A stretch of 64,000 nt of DNA from Candidatus Zixiibacteriota bacterium (GTDB taxonomy: Bacteria > Zixibacteria > MSB-5A5 > WJJR01 > JAJRUJ01), in the NCBI GenBank assembly GCA_020051695.1, contig JAGVQM010000012.1, positions 132,361 to 196,360 on the forward strand, written 5' to 3'. The notes under the pieces are model-generated. The model made no database searches. It saw only the letters and a program-made list of their open reading frames with translations, and was not told the origin of the DNA. The first letter of the stretch is position 1. Every line of letters begins with the position of its first letter. Below are positions 7,906 to 16,966 of the stretch, one piece after another. The translations under genes and the position numbers were made by a program.

Positions 7906-9102
7906 GTGAGAAAAATCATTATTGACCGCGCCGACCGGCTGCAACGTATGCCGCCGGAATTCACCAGTCTGGACCGGCTGGCCGCGCGGCTGGACAAACG
8001 GCTGGTCCAAACTACTGATTTGTCGGTACTGGACACTACTCTCGATGCCAATGTTGATGTCCCTGTTCCCACGGTCGAGGATCTCGTCTCACCTGCCGAC
8101 GCGGGAACGTACCGGGATTTTTGCGGAGCGGTAGCGGCGTACTTCAATGGTCGTTACGGGCTGGCGCTGAATTCGGAGCAGGAAATCTTGCCGGTGGCCG
8201 GTACCGCCGCAGGGCTGTTTCTTCTGGGGCTGGCATATGTTGATCCGGGGGAAATGGTGCTTGTTCCGGATCCCGGCCCTCCGGTGTATCGCAACGCCGC
8301 GGCGCTCTGCGGAGGAGGTGTACAGACATATAATTTACATGATCGCTATGATTACCTCCCGGACTGTCGGACAATGGCCGCGGGGCTGGCCGGCCGCACC
8401 AAATTGTGGATTATCGGTTACCCCCACAACCCGTCCACCGCGCTGGCCGACCGTGATTTGATCACCGAAATCATTCGACTGAGCCGAAAACGTGATATCT
8501 TGATTGTATACGACGGGACATTTTCACTGCTGAGCGACAACGGCCGCAGTGATGCAGAGTACTTGGCCGATCCCCGCGCGCGGTCGACCGGGATTGAAAT
8601 TATCTCATTTGATCACAATTTCGGGCTGGGTCGGTTAAACCTGGCGGTGATGATCGGCAACCGTGAAGCGATCGCGGGCATTGCCTTTTTGGCCGCCGGT
8701 GCGGGATTGATGCCGAACCGGGGGAAACTCAAAATCGGCCGGTGGGCACTGGACAACGCCGAAAATCTGCTCCGACAACGGCGGGCGCGGCTGGCAGAAA
8801 GTTACGCTTACCTGGCCGACGGACTTAAACAACTCGACTGGGTGGCGCGATGGAATAACGGTCTGCCCTTTTGCTGGTTGACGCTGCCTCGACGGTTTTC
8901 CTCACTGGGATTCGCCCGGCGGCTGTTGCGGCGCACCGGGTTAAAGATCGCGCCCGGCACAATTTTCGGCGAACAAGGAGAGGGATACGCCCGTGTTTCG
9001 CTGTTGACCGACCCGGCAGGCATGAAACAGGCGGCCTCCCGACTGGTCGAGTTCGGGACACTGTGGAAAAAACGGCGGCAACGGACGAAAACCGACGAAT
9101 GA
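7906..9102 (+). CDS. aminotransferase class I/II-fold protein lacking the PLP lysine
   Basis: 398 aa, GTG start with AAGGAG upstream. The fold is that of LL-diaminopimelate/aspartate-type aminotransferases: a VAGTAAGLFLLG cofactor-loop segment, IIGYPHNPSTA (the NP of the family's NPxNPTG), a conserved Asp in VYDGTFSLL, and a late Arg in GEGYARVSLL. The segment that should read S-x-S-K-T around the Schiff-base lysine reads SFDHNFGLGR, with His where Lys belongs. Normal transamination is therefore doubtful. It may be a binding or regulatory homologue or use unusual chemistry. It lies 26 bp after the aldolase, probably in one transcript. Confidence 0.75.
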   Translation: MRKIIIDRADRLQRMPPEFTSLDRLAARLDKRLVQTTDLSVLDTTLDANVDVPVPTVEDLVSPADAGTYRDFCGAVAAYFNGRYGLALNSEQEILPVAGTAAGLFLLGLAYVDPGEMVLVPDPGPPVYRNAAALCGGGVQTYNLHDRYDYLPDCRTMAAGLAGRTKLWIIGYPHNPSTALADRDLITEIIRLSRKRDILIVYDGTFSLLSDNGRSDAEYLADPRARSTGIEIISFDHNFGLGRLNLAVMIGNREAIAGIAFLAAGAGLMPNRGKLKIGRWALDNAENLLRQRRARLAESYAYLADGLKQLDWVARWNNGLPFCWLTLPRRFSSLGFARRLLRRTGLKIAPGTIFGEQGEGYARVSLLTDPAGMKQAASRLVEFGTLWKKRRQRTKTDE

Positions 9103-9214
9103 TTGCCCAAAACAGTCTATTTTACTGTTGGCTTGCGGGTGACCCATCTGGCAGCTTGCCTTGCCCGCCGGCGATGGCTACCTTGTACAAACCGGAAGAG
9201 GCCGGATACGGACG

Positions 9215-9580
9215 ATGAGTATTATACGCCTGCACAACATGATGTTTTACAGCTACCACGGGGCTTCGCGCGCCGAGCGGGAAACCGGCCGCCGTTATGA
9301 AGTTGATGTCGAGCTGCACGCCGACCTCACCGGGGCGGCGCGGACCGACAACCTGACTGATACAATCAACTACACTCGAGTATATGATACGGTCGCGGAA
9401 ATTATTCAGGGCAAAAAATACAACTTGCTGGAAACAATTGCGGCCATGATTACCAACGCAATAAAGGATAATTATCAGGCCGACCGGGTCGTCGTGCGGG
9501 TCAGAAAAAAAATTCCGCCGATCCCGGGAAATCTGGACCACATTGAAGTCGAATTCGATTCCGGGACTGATGTCACTTAA
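9215..9580 (+). CDS. folB: dihydroneopterin aldolase
   Basis: About 121 aa starting at the ATG before SIIRLHNMMFYSYHGA. It carries the family's N-terminal YHG motif, the ETGRRYEVDVEL strand, INYTRVYDTV, LLETIAAMI with the substrate-anchoring Glu, and a VVVRVRKKIPPIPG C-terminus. It cleaves 7,8-dihydroneopterin to 6-hydroxymethyl-dihydropterin in folate synthesis. Its end overlaps the start of folK by about 11 nt, so the next two pathway steps are translationally coupled. The 110 bp before it hold no gene I can support. Confidence 0.93.
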   Translation: MSIIRLHNMMFYSYHGASRAERETGRRYEVDVELHADLTGAARTDNLTDTINYTRVYDTVAEIIQGKKYNLLETIAAMITNAIKDNYQADRVVVRVRKKIPPIPGNLDHIEVEFDSGTDVT

Positions 9581-10142
9581 ACCGCAATCGTCCGCGTCCG
9601 GGCCGGTCACGGCCTTTATCGGGCTGGGGTCGAACCTCGGAGACCGGTTCTTCATGTTCCGTGAGGCAATGAACAGGTTGCAGCGGGTCCCGGGGACCGA
9701 AGAGCTGGTCCTCTCGCCATTGTATTTCAGCGATCCGGTCGGAATGGACGGGGGAGAGTTCCTGAACGGGGTGGCCCGCCTTCGGACAACACTTCCGCCG
9801 ATCGAGCTTTGGCAGGAAACTGAACGAATCGAAGTATCGTTGGGTCGGACGGACAAGGGCTGCAGACGGCCGCGGACAATTGATCTGGACCTCCTGCTTT
9901 ATGGAGAGTGCGTCGTCAAAACACCGCAGTTATGTATTCCGCATGCGGCGCTGGCCGAACGCAGCTTTGTGCTTCGGCCGCTCTGTGATCTGGCGCCGCA
10001 AGCCCTGGTCCCCCCGACCGGTATCACCGTCGCCGAGTTGTGGGAGCAATTGCCCGGCAAAGACAACCTGCGCGCTGTTGACGGCCGGAATGAAACGGAA
10101 AGCGAACAGCTAAAACACGCATTGAAGGTCGATAATGAGTAA
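9570..10142 (+). CDS. folK: 2-amino-4-hydroxy-6-hydroxymethyldihydropteridine pyrophosphokinase
   Basis: About 190 aa. HPPK landmarks are FIGLGSNLGDR at the N-terminus, LYFSDPVGM, FLNGVARL, and the ATP/Mg signature RPRTIDLDLLLYG with the two metal-binding aspartates, then IPHAALAERSFVLRPL. It pyrophosphorylates the FolB product using ATP. The ATG inside the end of folB is preferred over an upstream TTG. A ~30-residue hydrophilic C-terminal extension runs into the start of the next gene with an 8-nt overlap. Confidence 0.95.
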   Translation: MSLKPQSSASGPVTAFIGLGSNLGDRFFMFREAMNRLQRVPGTEELVLSPLYFSDPVGMDGGEFLNGVARLRTTLPPIELWQETERIEVSLGRTDKGCRRPRTIDLDLLLYGECVVKTPQLCIPHAALAERSFVLRPLCDLAPQALVPPTGITVAELWEQLPGKDNLRAVDGRNETESEQLKHALKVDNE

Positions 10143-10773
10143 TCCTGAATTCGGACATATTGCCGTCGAGGGGCTTCCCGGCTCCGGGCATAACCGGCTG
10201 GTCATGCTGCTTGCCGAACGATATGAATATCACCCGGAACTGGAATCAAACTGGTTTGACCCGCTGAGCTCCGATGTCCGGACAGAAAGTCCGCTGTCCG
10301 AACACCTGCGGCGGCTGGTGTGGCGGTTCGAACACCAGAAGTCGTTGATCAAAACCGACATGTTCCGTCAACGCATCGTCACCGACTATATTTTTGATAC
10401 CCACCGGTTATGGGGCGAAGCCATTCTGGAAAATTCCGCGCGCGTTTTGTACAAACATATCGCCGAGATTGTCGCCCCGCCGAAAGTGGCCCCCGGACTG
10501 GTGGTGTATCTGCAGTGCGAATCAACGACGCTGCTGCGTGCATTGCGGCATGAGCATCGGTCGATCGACCACGAACGTCTGACGGCCCTGACCGACGGTT
10601 ACAACCGGTTTTTCTTCGAGTACGAAAAATCCCCGGCGCTGATTGTCCGGATCGATCCCAATACCCTGTGGGATTCCGAGCCGCAGGTCGACGAGCTCCT
10701 GGGGCGCATTGCGGCGCATAAATCCGGGAAGCAGTATATTATGTCCCGAGATGCCGAACTGCTGAGGGATTAA
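10135..10773 (+). CDS. deoxynucleoside-kinase-like protein with degenerate P-loop
   Basis: 212 aa. Overall it resembles the deoxynucleoside kinase family that often sits between folK and panB: IAVEG start, a TDYIFDTHRLWGEAIL segment, and VAPGLVVYLQC before the lid region. The Walker A loop reads GLPGSGHN where GxxGxGK[ST] is expected, so the ATP-binding lysine is His and the Ser/Thr is Asn. The lid lacks the usual run of arginines (ALRHEHRS). Kinase activity is therefore doubtful. It overlaps folK and precedes panB by 67 bp. Confidence 0.65.
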   Translation: MSNPEFGHIAVEGLPGSGHNRLVMLLAERYEYHPELESNWFDPLSSDVRTESPLSEHLRRLVWRFEHQKSLIKTDMFRQRIVTDYIFDTHRLWGEAILENSARVLYKHIAEIVAPPKVAPGLVVYLQCESTTLLRALRHEHRSIDHERLTALTDGYNRFFFEYEKSPALIVRIDPNTLWDSEPQVDELLGRIAAHKSGKQYIMSRDAELLRD

Positions 10774-10840
10774 CATTCCGGGCGAAGAACGTACAGGAAT
10801 TGGACAAAGCAATCGACCGGGGAAACGGATCCAGCCGATC

Positions 10841-11668
10841 ATGAGCGTCAACGACAAACCCGCCGGAATCAAACCGATATCCGCGCCGGACCTAACCCGG
10901 CTGAAGAAAAAAGGCCGGGTCATCACTATGCTGACCGCGTATGATTATTTCACCGCGCGGCTGTTGGACGAGATCAGTATCGACGGGGTGCTGGTCGGCG
11001 ATTCGGCCAATATGGTTTTTTACGGCGAGAAATCGACGCTGTCGATTACGCTCGACCAGATGATTTACCATACGCTGGCGGTCGCGCGCGCGGTCCGCCA
11101 CGCATTGGTCATCGCGGACATGCCGTTTATGTCCTATCAGGCCTCGGCCGAAGAGGCGTTGCGCAATGCCGGACGGATGATCAAGGAAGGCCGCGCCGGC
11201 GCGGTCAAGCTAGAAGGCGGCGAGCACATCGCCCCGACCGTCGCGCGGCTGGTGGAAATCGGCATCCCGGTCATGGGCCATATCGGTTTGGTCCCGCAGT
11301 CGATCCATCAGTTGGGCGCATTTAAAGTGCAGGGACGCGATGATCCATCGGCCGAGTACCTCAAACGTTCGGCGCTCGCACTGCAGGAGGCCGGGTGTTT
11401 TTCGATGGTCCTGGAAATGCTGCCCGCCGAGCTGGCCGGGGACATCTCGCGGCAATTGACGATACCCACCATCGGCATCGGCGCCGGTCCCCAGTGCGAC
11501 GGACAGATTCTGGTCACCAACGATCTGCTGGGGTTATTTGAGGATTTTCAGCCGAAGTTCGTCCGGCGCTACGCTCACCTGGCCCGCGAGGCCCGCGAGG
11601 CTTGTGCGCGCTGGATGGAGGATGTGAAAAACCGGACATATCCCGGCGAAGATGAGAGTTTTCATTAA
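10841..11668 (+). CDS. panB: 3-methyl-2-oxobutanoate hydroxymethyltransferase
   Basis: 275 aa, normal length. Conserved blocks include ITMLTAYDYFTARLLDE, LVGDSANMVFYG (metal-binding Asp), IADMPFMSYQ, AVKLEGG, PVMGHIGLVPQS and IGIGAGPQCDGQILV. It makes ketopantoate from alpha-ketoisovalerate and methylene-tetrahydrofolate, so its place after folB-folK links C1 supply with coenzyme A synthesis. panC and panD are not adjacent. Confidence 0.96.
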   Translation: MSVNDKPAGIKPISAPDLTRLKKKGRVITMLTAYDYFTARLLDEISIDGVLVGDSANMVFYGEKSTLSITLDQMIYHTLAVARAVRHALVIADMPFMSYQASAEEALRNAGRMIKEGRAGAVKLEGGEHIAPTVARLVEIGIPVMGHIGLVPQSIHQLGAFKVQGRDDPSAEYLKRSALALQEAGCFSMVLEMLPAELAGDISRQLTIPTIGIGAGPQCDGQILVTNDLLGLFEDFQPKFVRRYAHLAREAREACARWMEDVKNRTYPGEDESFH

Positions 11669-11745
11669 CACATGTATCGTCCGAAAATAATTCGGCAAAC
11701 TGCAAGACCGCTGGATACGTCTATATATATGAGATTAAATAAGTA

Positions 11746-11761
11746 TTGGATTAATATCCAA
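11746..11761. promoter_or_regulatory. short palindrome upstream of the CBS gene
   Basis: TTGGAT at 11746-11751 and ATCCAA at 11756-11761 form a perfect 6-4-6 inverted repeat in an AT-rich stretch 25 bp before the start codon. It could be an operator or a chance palindrome. Confidence 0.25.
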
Positions 11762-11786
11762 AGCCCGGCAGCGATAAGGAGGAAAT

Positions 11787-12221
11787 GTGCCGACGGTCAG
11801 GGAAATCCTCAATAAAAAGGGAAACAAGGTCGCTTCCATGGAGAAGACCCATGCGGTACTTGAAGCGGCCAAAAAAATGAACACCGAGCGGATCGGCTCG
11901 CTGGTCGTCGTGGACGGCGACAGCGTGGTGGGTATCTTCACCGAGCGCGATATCCTGACCCGGGTCGTCGCCGCCGGCCGCAACCCGGAGACCACGCGGG
12001 TCGGAGATGTCATGACCTCCCCCGTGGCCTGTTGCCGCCGTGAGACAACGATTGAAGAATGCCGGGCAGTCATGACCACGAAACGCATCCGTCACCTGCC
12101 GGTCGTAGAAGACAATAAATTGCTGGGAATCATTACGAGCGGGGACATCCTGGCGCATAACCTGGAAACCCATAAAGAGACCATTCAATATCTGCATGAG
12201 TATATTTACGGGCCGTATTGA
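11787..12221 (+). CDS. CBS domain-pair protein
   Basis: 144 aa; GTG start with AAGGAGG just upstream, in preference to an overlapping ATG in another frame. Two CBS repeats fill the protein: residues ~8-65 (RIGSLVVVDGDSVVGIFTERDIL) and ~72-130 (RIRHLPVVEDNKLLGIITSGDIL). Such stand-alone pairs bind adenine nucleotides and regulate partner proteins; no effector domain is attached. It lies about 120 bp after panB and may have its own promoter. Confidence 0.9.
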   Translation: MPTVREILNKKGNKVASMEKTHAVLEAAKKMNTERIGSLVVVDGDSVVGIFTERDILTRVVAAGRNPETTRVGDVMTSPVACCRRETTIEECRAVMTTKRIRHLPVVEDNKLLGIITSGDILAHNLETHKETIQYLHEYIYGPY

Positions 12222-12310
12222 CCCGGCCCTCGGGTGCGCCGGACTGCACGATCGTCCTCGTCATTGAGATGATACCGGCAGGAGTCGGATTGTGCTGCGG
12301 AGCACGGGGG

Positions 12311-12982
12311 TCAGACAATATGGCCGGTAGGTGAGGTCTTGTCGATTGCCGCTTCAATTATCTCTCCCACGGTGCTTTGCTGAAGTTGTCCTGTCTGATA
12401 ATCGTACATCGTAAACCGGCGTCCATCGTGCCGCAATTTCTCCACAGCGGCGCGTCCGCCGCCGGGATCCACTACTAGTACGACGCTTGCTCCCAGAGCA
12501 CGAATTGCCGGATCGGGGTCGCCCAATGATCGACGAAGATCAGCAAGGTACGGGGTAAAAACCTGTGGTCTGATTTCGGCGATCCGGTGGATGGCGCGGT
12601 GCGTGCCTGCCTCGAACGGCTCCTCGGCCAGGTAGTGCGGCAGGAGAGGGGCGAATTCACCGATCAACTCCGGAACGTTGACCAGGATCTCGCCGATCGC
12701 CTCGGGCGCGTGCCAGCCCAGTCCTCCGGATTCGTCATTCATCAGCCATAACAACCGGCGGAGATAATCGCGGACGACTCCCCTATCGGTTTGCGCCAGG
12801 TGCCCGGCAATAATACCGACTGCTTCGATAGCCCGTTGACGCAGGAGTTCATCCTGTGCAAAAGTCAGCGAAAACGCCAGACGGAGCGCGCCACGGTTGG
12901 CTTCGGCCCACGCCCGAAGACTGGCCGGATCGCGCCGTTCCAGCAGACGTCGAAGCTCGGCTTTACGGGATGCGGAAGGCAT
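12311..12982 (-). CDS. DVU0298-type HEAT-like repeat protein
   Basis: 223 aa of alpha-helical repeats. It contains LRRLLWLMNDESGGLGWHAP followed by EAIGEILVN, a highly conserved signature of the DVU0298 family first named in Desulfovibrio, and then IRPQVFTPYL and a DPGGGR turn before a YDYQTG beta element. Function unknown; the repeats suggest protein binding. It is the last gene of the minus-strand row, 18 bp after the ZIP transporter. Confidence 0.8.
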   Translation of the reverse strand: MPSASRKAELRRLLERRDPASLRAWAEANRGALRLAFSLTFAQDELLRQRAIEAVGIIAGHLAQTDRGVVRDYLRRLLWLMNDESGGLGWHAPEAIGEILVNVPELIGEFAPLLPHYLAEEPFEAGTHRAIHRIAEIRPQVFTPYLADLRRSLGDPDPAIRALGASVVLVVDPGGGRAAVEKLRHDGRRFTMYDYQTGQLQQSTVGEIIEAAIDKTSPTGHIV

Positions 12983-13000
12983 ACCATGAACCAGATACGG

Positions 13001-13801
13001 TTAACCCAACGCGACATCCAGAAGCATCATCACCGTGAAACCCAGCATGGCGCCGGTAGTCGCCGGATGAGTGTTCCCGCTGCGCTGGGCCTCGGGGATA
13101 ACCTCCTCGACCACGACAAAAATCATGGCACCGGCGGCGAAAGCCAGCGCATAGGGCAGAATCGGCCGGGCAATCAATAAAACCAGGACCCCCAGGACCC
13201 CGGCAATCGGCTCGACAACTCCGGAAAGCTGCCCATACCAGAAACTTTTCCACTGAGAAAGACCCTCGCGCCTCAAGGGAACCGATACGGCAGTACCTTC
13301 CGGCAAATTCTGGATGCCGATGCCCAGCGCCAGGGCGATAGCCGCACCCAGTGAAGCCGAGGGGTCGCCCGTGGCAACCGCGCCGAAAGCCACGCCGACC
13401 GCCAGCCCCTCCGGGATATTGTGCAGAGTTATCGCCATTACCAAGAGCACACTGCGATGCCAGGAGGTCTTGATACCCTCGGCTTCCGAGGTCGGGTAAC
13501 CCAGATGCAAATGGGGCAGGACCAGATCCACGCCGCGCAGAAAAATGCCACCGAGTAGAAAGCCGACGACCGCCGGAACCCAGGCCGGCAACGACTGGCC
13601 TTCGGACATCTCGATCGCCGGGGCCAACAGCGACCAGTAACTGGCCGCGATCATCACCCCGGCGGCAAACCCCAGCATAAAATCAAGCATGCGCCGGCTG
13701 AGGTCCCGGGCCAGAAAAACCGCCGCCGCCCCGATGGCGGTCATGCCCCAGGTGAAGCCCGTGGCCAATAAGACCTGAATGATCGGATGCAAGTCAGCCA
13801 T
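13001..13801 (-). CDS. ZIP family metal transporter
   Basis: 266 aa with about eight membrane helices. TM4 carries [11 protein letters not shown] and TM5 carries [13 protein letters not shown], the metal-binding HNxPEG motifs of ZIP/ZupT transporters. A histidine-containing loop ([15 protein letters not shown]) precedes TM4. ZupT-like members import Zn, Fe or Mn; the neighbouring ferritin and peroxidase genes favour an iron or manganese role, which is inference. The Shine-Dalgarno AAGGATG lies ~7 nt before the ATG. Confidence 0.9.
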   Translation of the reverse strand: MADLHPIIQVLLATGFTWGMTAIGAAAVFLARDLSRRMLDFMLGFAAGVMIAASYWSLLAPAIEMSEGQSLPAWVPAVVGFLLGGIFLRGVDLVLPHLHLGYPTSEAEGIKTSWHRSVLLVMAITLHNIPEGLAVGVAFGAVATGDPSASLGAAIALALGIGIQNLPEGTAVSVPLRREGLSQWKSFWYGQLSGVVEPIAGVLGVLVLLIARPILPYALAFAAGAMIFVVVEEVIPEAQRSGNTHPATTGAMLGFTVMMLLDVALG

Positions 13802-13848
13802 ATTATATCATCCTTGCTCGATCAAAGGACCGACGACCAGTGATTTGG

Positions 13849-14865
13849 TTAGTAACCTTCGTCGGTGAGGACCGTTTTCCCTTTAAAAATCCGGTAAATA
13901 TAAATCGTGTATGCCAGGACTATCGGTACACCGATCAGGGCGATTACCAACATCACCGTGAGCGTCCGTGGCGTCGATGATGCGTTATAAATGGTCAGAC
14001 TGTAGGCCAGGTCGATGCTCGACGGCAGCATCCGCGGAAACAAACTGACCCCGGCCAGCCCGATCATTGAGGCGATCATCATCGATGAGGCGAGAAACGC
14101 CCGCAACGGCTGCCCGCAACGGGCAAAAACAGGAACGGCGATAATGCCGGCCAGAAGCAGGATGAAAAACACCCAAAACAGCGGCAAAGACAGGACGCCC
14201 TCGAAAAGGAACGGTGAAACAAAATACGTGGCCAGGGTCGCGATAAAATAGAGGACCACGACCAGCACCCAGGTCCCGGTGACCCACCGCACCATCCGTT
14301 TTTGGAATTCCCCTTCGGTCTTGAAGGCCATATATGCGGCGCCGTGCATGACGAATAAAACCAGACTGAGCAGCCCGATCAAAATCGCGTATGGATTCAA
14401 CAACGATAAAAACGAGGCCTGCAGCGAACCATCCGCCGCAACGGGCATGCCGCGCAGGACATTGCCCACCGCCGCGCCATACAAGACAGCAGGCAGCAGA
14501 CTCCCCAGACCGAACGCCCAATCCCAGATTCTGTGCCAGAGCCGGTGATCGATTTGTTCACTGAATTCGAGTGACACCGCGCGAAAAATCAGGGCGAACA
14601 ACAAGAGCATAAACGCCAGGTAAAAACCACTGAACGCCGTGGCGTACACTACCGGGAATGCCGCGAATAATGCGCCGCCGCCGGTCAACAGCCAGACTTC
14701 GTTGCCATCCCACACCGGCCCGATGGCTTTCATATTCATTTGCCGATCATGGGCTTCGCGGGTGAACAGGTGCAACACTCCCACGCCGAGATCGAAGCCG
14801 TCGAGGATAGCATAACCGGTCAGTAACACGGCGATCAGGATAAACCAGGTCGTATTCAGGTCCAT
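13849..14865 (-). CDS. cydB: cytochrome bd-type quinol oxidase subunit II
   Basis: About 338 aa. The start ATG overlaps the TGA of cydA (ATGA), which fixes the reading. Family features are LLTGYAILDGFDLGVG near the N-terminus, GPVWDGNEVWLLTGGGALFAAFP and a LRGMPV segment, with eight or more membrane helices. CydB pairs with CydA to form the bd oxidase that reduces O2 to water with quinol and has high oxygen affinity. Confidence 0.95.
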   Translation of the reverse strand: MDLNTTWFILIAVLLTGYAILDGFDLGVGVLHLFTREAHDRQMNMKAIGPVWDGNEVWLLTGGGALFAAFPVVYATAFSGFYLAFMLLLFALIFRAVSLEFSEQIDHRLWHRIWDWAFGLGSLLPAVLYGAAVGNVLRGMPVAADGSLQASFLSLLNPYAILIGLLSLVLFVMHGAAYMAFKTEGEFQKRMVRWVTGTWVLVVVLYFIATLATYFVSPFLFEGVLSLPLFWVFFILLLAGIIAVPVFARCGQPLRAFLASSMMIASMIGLAGVSLFPRMLPSSIDLAYSLTIYNASSTPRTLTVMLVIALIGVPIVLAYTIYIYRIFKGKTVLTDEGY

Positions 14866-16199
14866 CACGCCCCCCCCTCTCCGGCCGGGCCGCGCTTGAC
14901 GATTCGGGCCAGGATAAAAATATACAATATACCCAGAACGAGATAGATCAAACTGAACATGATTATTGAAAAGAGGATTTCTCCGCCGCTGACATTGGTC
15001 GAGAAGGCGTCCGCCGTTTTCAGCACCCGGTAAACGACCCACGGCTGGCGGCCGACCTCCGCGACAATCCAGCCGAACTGACAAGCCAGCAGCGGCAGCG
15101 GGATCGACCACAAAAGAAGTTTCAAATACCAGCGTGTTTCATACAACCTCTTTTTCATCAGCAATAACGTTCCCAACGCCATGAAACCAATAAAATACAT
15201 TCCCAGCCCGACCATGGTGTGGAAGGAAACGAAAGTGGCAACAAACGGCGGGGTGGGATATCCGGCGGCCTGCAGGTCGGCCATGCCGGGAACGAACGCC
15301 TCGGCGGAGCCGTAGGCCAGATAGCTTAACATCCCCGGAACATCGATCACCGCGCGCAATGCCGAGGATTCCTCGATGGGGATGCCGAACAGGATAATCG
15401 GCGCATGGGTCGTACCGTGCGTCAAGCCCTCCAAAGCGGCGAATTTCTCCGGCTGGGTCCGCGCAACCTGCTCGGCGTGAAAATGTCCGGAGGGAAACAA
15501 CTCGGCCATGGATACGATCAGACCGAAAACCACCGCGATGAATAGCGCTTTCCGGGCGGCATCTCCGCCCTTGTTTTTTAGAACGAGATATGCCGCCAGG
15601 CCGCCCATTATAAAGGCGCCGGCAATCAAACTGGCGATAATCGTGTGGAAAAACCGATGAAACGTCGAGGGATTAAACACCGCATCCCAAAAGCTAAGCA
15701 ATTCTGCGCGGCCGTTCTGGACAATATATCCGGCCGGAGTCTGCTGCCAGGAATTGGCTACGATAATCCAGAATGCGGAAATGGTCGCCCCGACAGCAAC
15801 CATCAGGATCGAAAACCAGTGCACGCCCTTGCTGACTTTGTTGCGGCCAAACAGGTACAGACCCAGAAAAGTCGATTCCATGAAAAAGGCAAACAACCCC
15901 TCGGCGGCCAGGGGCGCGCCGAAGATATCACCGACGAACTTGGAGTATTCCGCCCAGTTGGTGCCGAATTGGAACTCCATCACAATGCCGGTGGCGACGC
16001 CGACCGCAAAGGTCACGCCGAGAATCTTTCCGAAAAATCTGCCGGCCGCAACATAAGCCCCATCGCCCCGTTTCCAGCCCAGCCATTCGAGGATGACCAG
16101 CAGCCAGGCCAGCCCGATGGAAATGGGCGGAAAAAGAAAATGGAACCCAATGGTCAAGGCAAACTGCACGCGTGAAAGCAGCAGAGGGTCCAGATCCAT
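14865..16199 (-). CDS. cydA: cytochrome bd-type quinol oxidase subunit I
   Basis: 444 aa, nine membrane helices. Heme ligands and signatures visible: RVQFALTIGFHFLFPP with the N-terminal His, FFMESTFLGLYLFG with the conserved Glu, FNPSTFHRFFHT, and GWIVAEVGRQPWVVY near the C-terminus. The quinol loop is short (SGHFHAEQVARTQPEKFAALEG), as in the short-Q-loop/CIO type. GGGGAG precedes the ATG. Its place behind peroxide and iron genes suggests oxygen scavenging. Confidence 0.96.
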   Translation of the reverse strand: MDLDPLLLSRVQFALTIGFHFLFPPISIGLAWLLVILEWLGWKRGDGAYVAAGRFFGKILGVTFAVGVATGIVMEFQFGTNWAEYSKFVGDIFGAPLAAEGLFAFFMESTFLGLYLFGRNKVSKGVHWFSILMVAVGATISAFWIIVANSWQQTPAGYIVQNGRAELLSFWDAVFNPSTFHRFFHTIIASLIAGAFIMGGLAAYLVLKNKGGDAARKALFIAVVFGLIVSMAELFPSGHFHAEQVARTQPEKFAALEGLTHGTTHAPIILFGIPIEESSALRAVIDVPGMLSYLAYGSAEAFVPGMADLQAAGYPTPPFVATFVSFHTMVGLGMYFIGFMALGTLLLMKKRLYETRWYLKLLLWSIPLPLLACQFGWIVAEVGRQPWVVYRVLKTADAFSTNVSGGEILFSIIMFSLIYLVLGILYIFILARIVKRGPAGEGGA

Positions 16200-16368
16200 G
16201 TATCATCTCCCCGATTCGAAAGCATGTCATGCCGGGCCCACATGTGCGCTCGCTCAGGTTTCCCGCAGGCCTGCAGTTACAGAACGTCCGCGTAATACGA
16301 CCGGTACCGGACCCGGGGATCTCGCACACGGCGGTCCGCCGGGCTTCCGGAACCGACGGCAGACCTGA

Positions 16369-16884
16369 TTAGTTGGCTGCCGCAGTCGGCGGGACGAATA
16401 CCCGTGAAATCATTTCGCGGTCCAGCATCAGCAGACCGTGGCCATTGTCGCCGATAATCTTGAGCTGATTGACAAACTCGTCGGCAGTTGCTTCCTCCTC
16501 GACTTGCTCGGTGATAAACCACTGCAGCATGGCGTAGGCGGCGTTGTCGTTTTCTTCACGGGCCAGCGCTATTAAACCGTTGATCCGGCCGGTAACAAAG
16601 CGTTCGTGCTTGAGCGTTTCCTCAAACACCTGCTGCGGCGATTTGAAATCAGCGGGCGGCTGATCGATCGCCTGCAGCACCACCCGGCCGCCGGCGTCGT
16701 TGATATAATGCATGAACTTCTCGGCGTGGGCCTGCTCCTCTTTGGCCTGTACTTCCATCCAATTGGCGAAGCCCTTCAGACTCAACCCGTGGAAATACAT
16801 GGCCATCGACATGTACAGGTATGACGAATACAATTCGTATTTGACCTGCTCGTTGAGTGCCTGTTCCATCTTCCCCGAAATCAT
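16369..16884 (-). CDS. ferritin
   Basis: 171 aa. Ferroxidase residues are in NEQVKYELYSSYLYMSMA (Glu), AKEEQAHAEKF (Glu, His) and ITEQVEEE, as in bacterial FtnA. It oxidises Fe(II) and stores Fe(III) in a 24-mer shell. GAGGTG precedes the ATG. Iron removal limits Fenton chemistry, consistent with the peroxidases around it. Confidence 0.95.
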   Translation of the reverse strand: MISGKMEQALNEQVKYELYSSYLYMSMAMYFHGLSLKGFANWMEVQAKEEQAHAEKFMHYINDAGGRVVLQAIDQPPADFKSPQQVFEETLKHERFVTGRINGLIALAREENDNAAYAMLQWFITEQVEEEATADEFVNQLKIIGDNGHGLLMLDREMISRVFVPPTAAAN

Positions 16885-16966
16885 CTGTTCACCTCACAGC
16901 TTCCCGGGCCGTTTATCCGGCCCCGATGTGCATTGCCTATCGTGTACTGCCCGGCCTGTTTTCCGC

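Noticed and set aside
14865-15111. A longer N-terminus for cydB
   Set aside because: It would read through cydA in another frame; the ATGA overlap and family homology fix the start at 14865.
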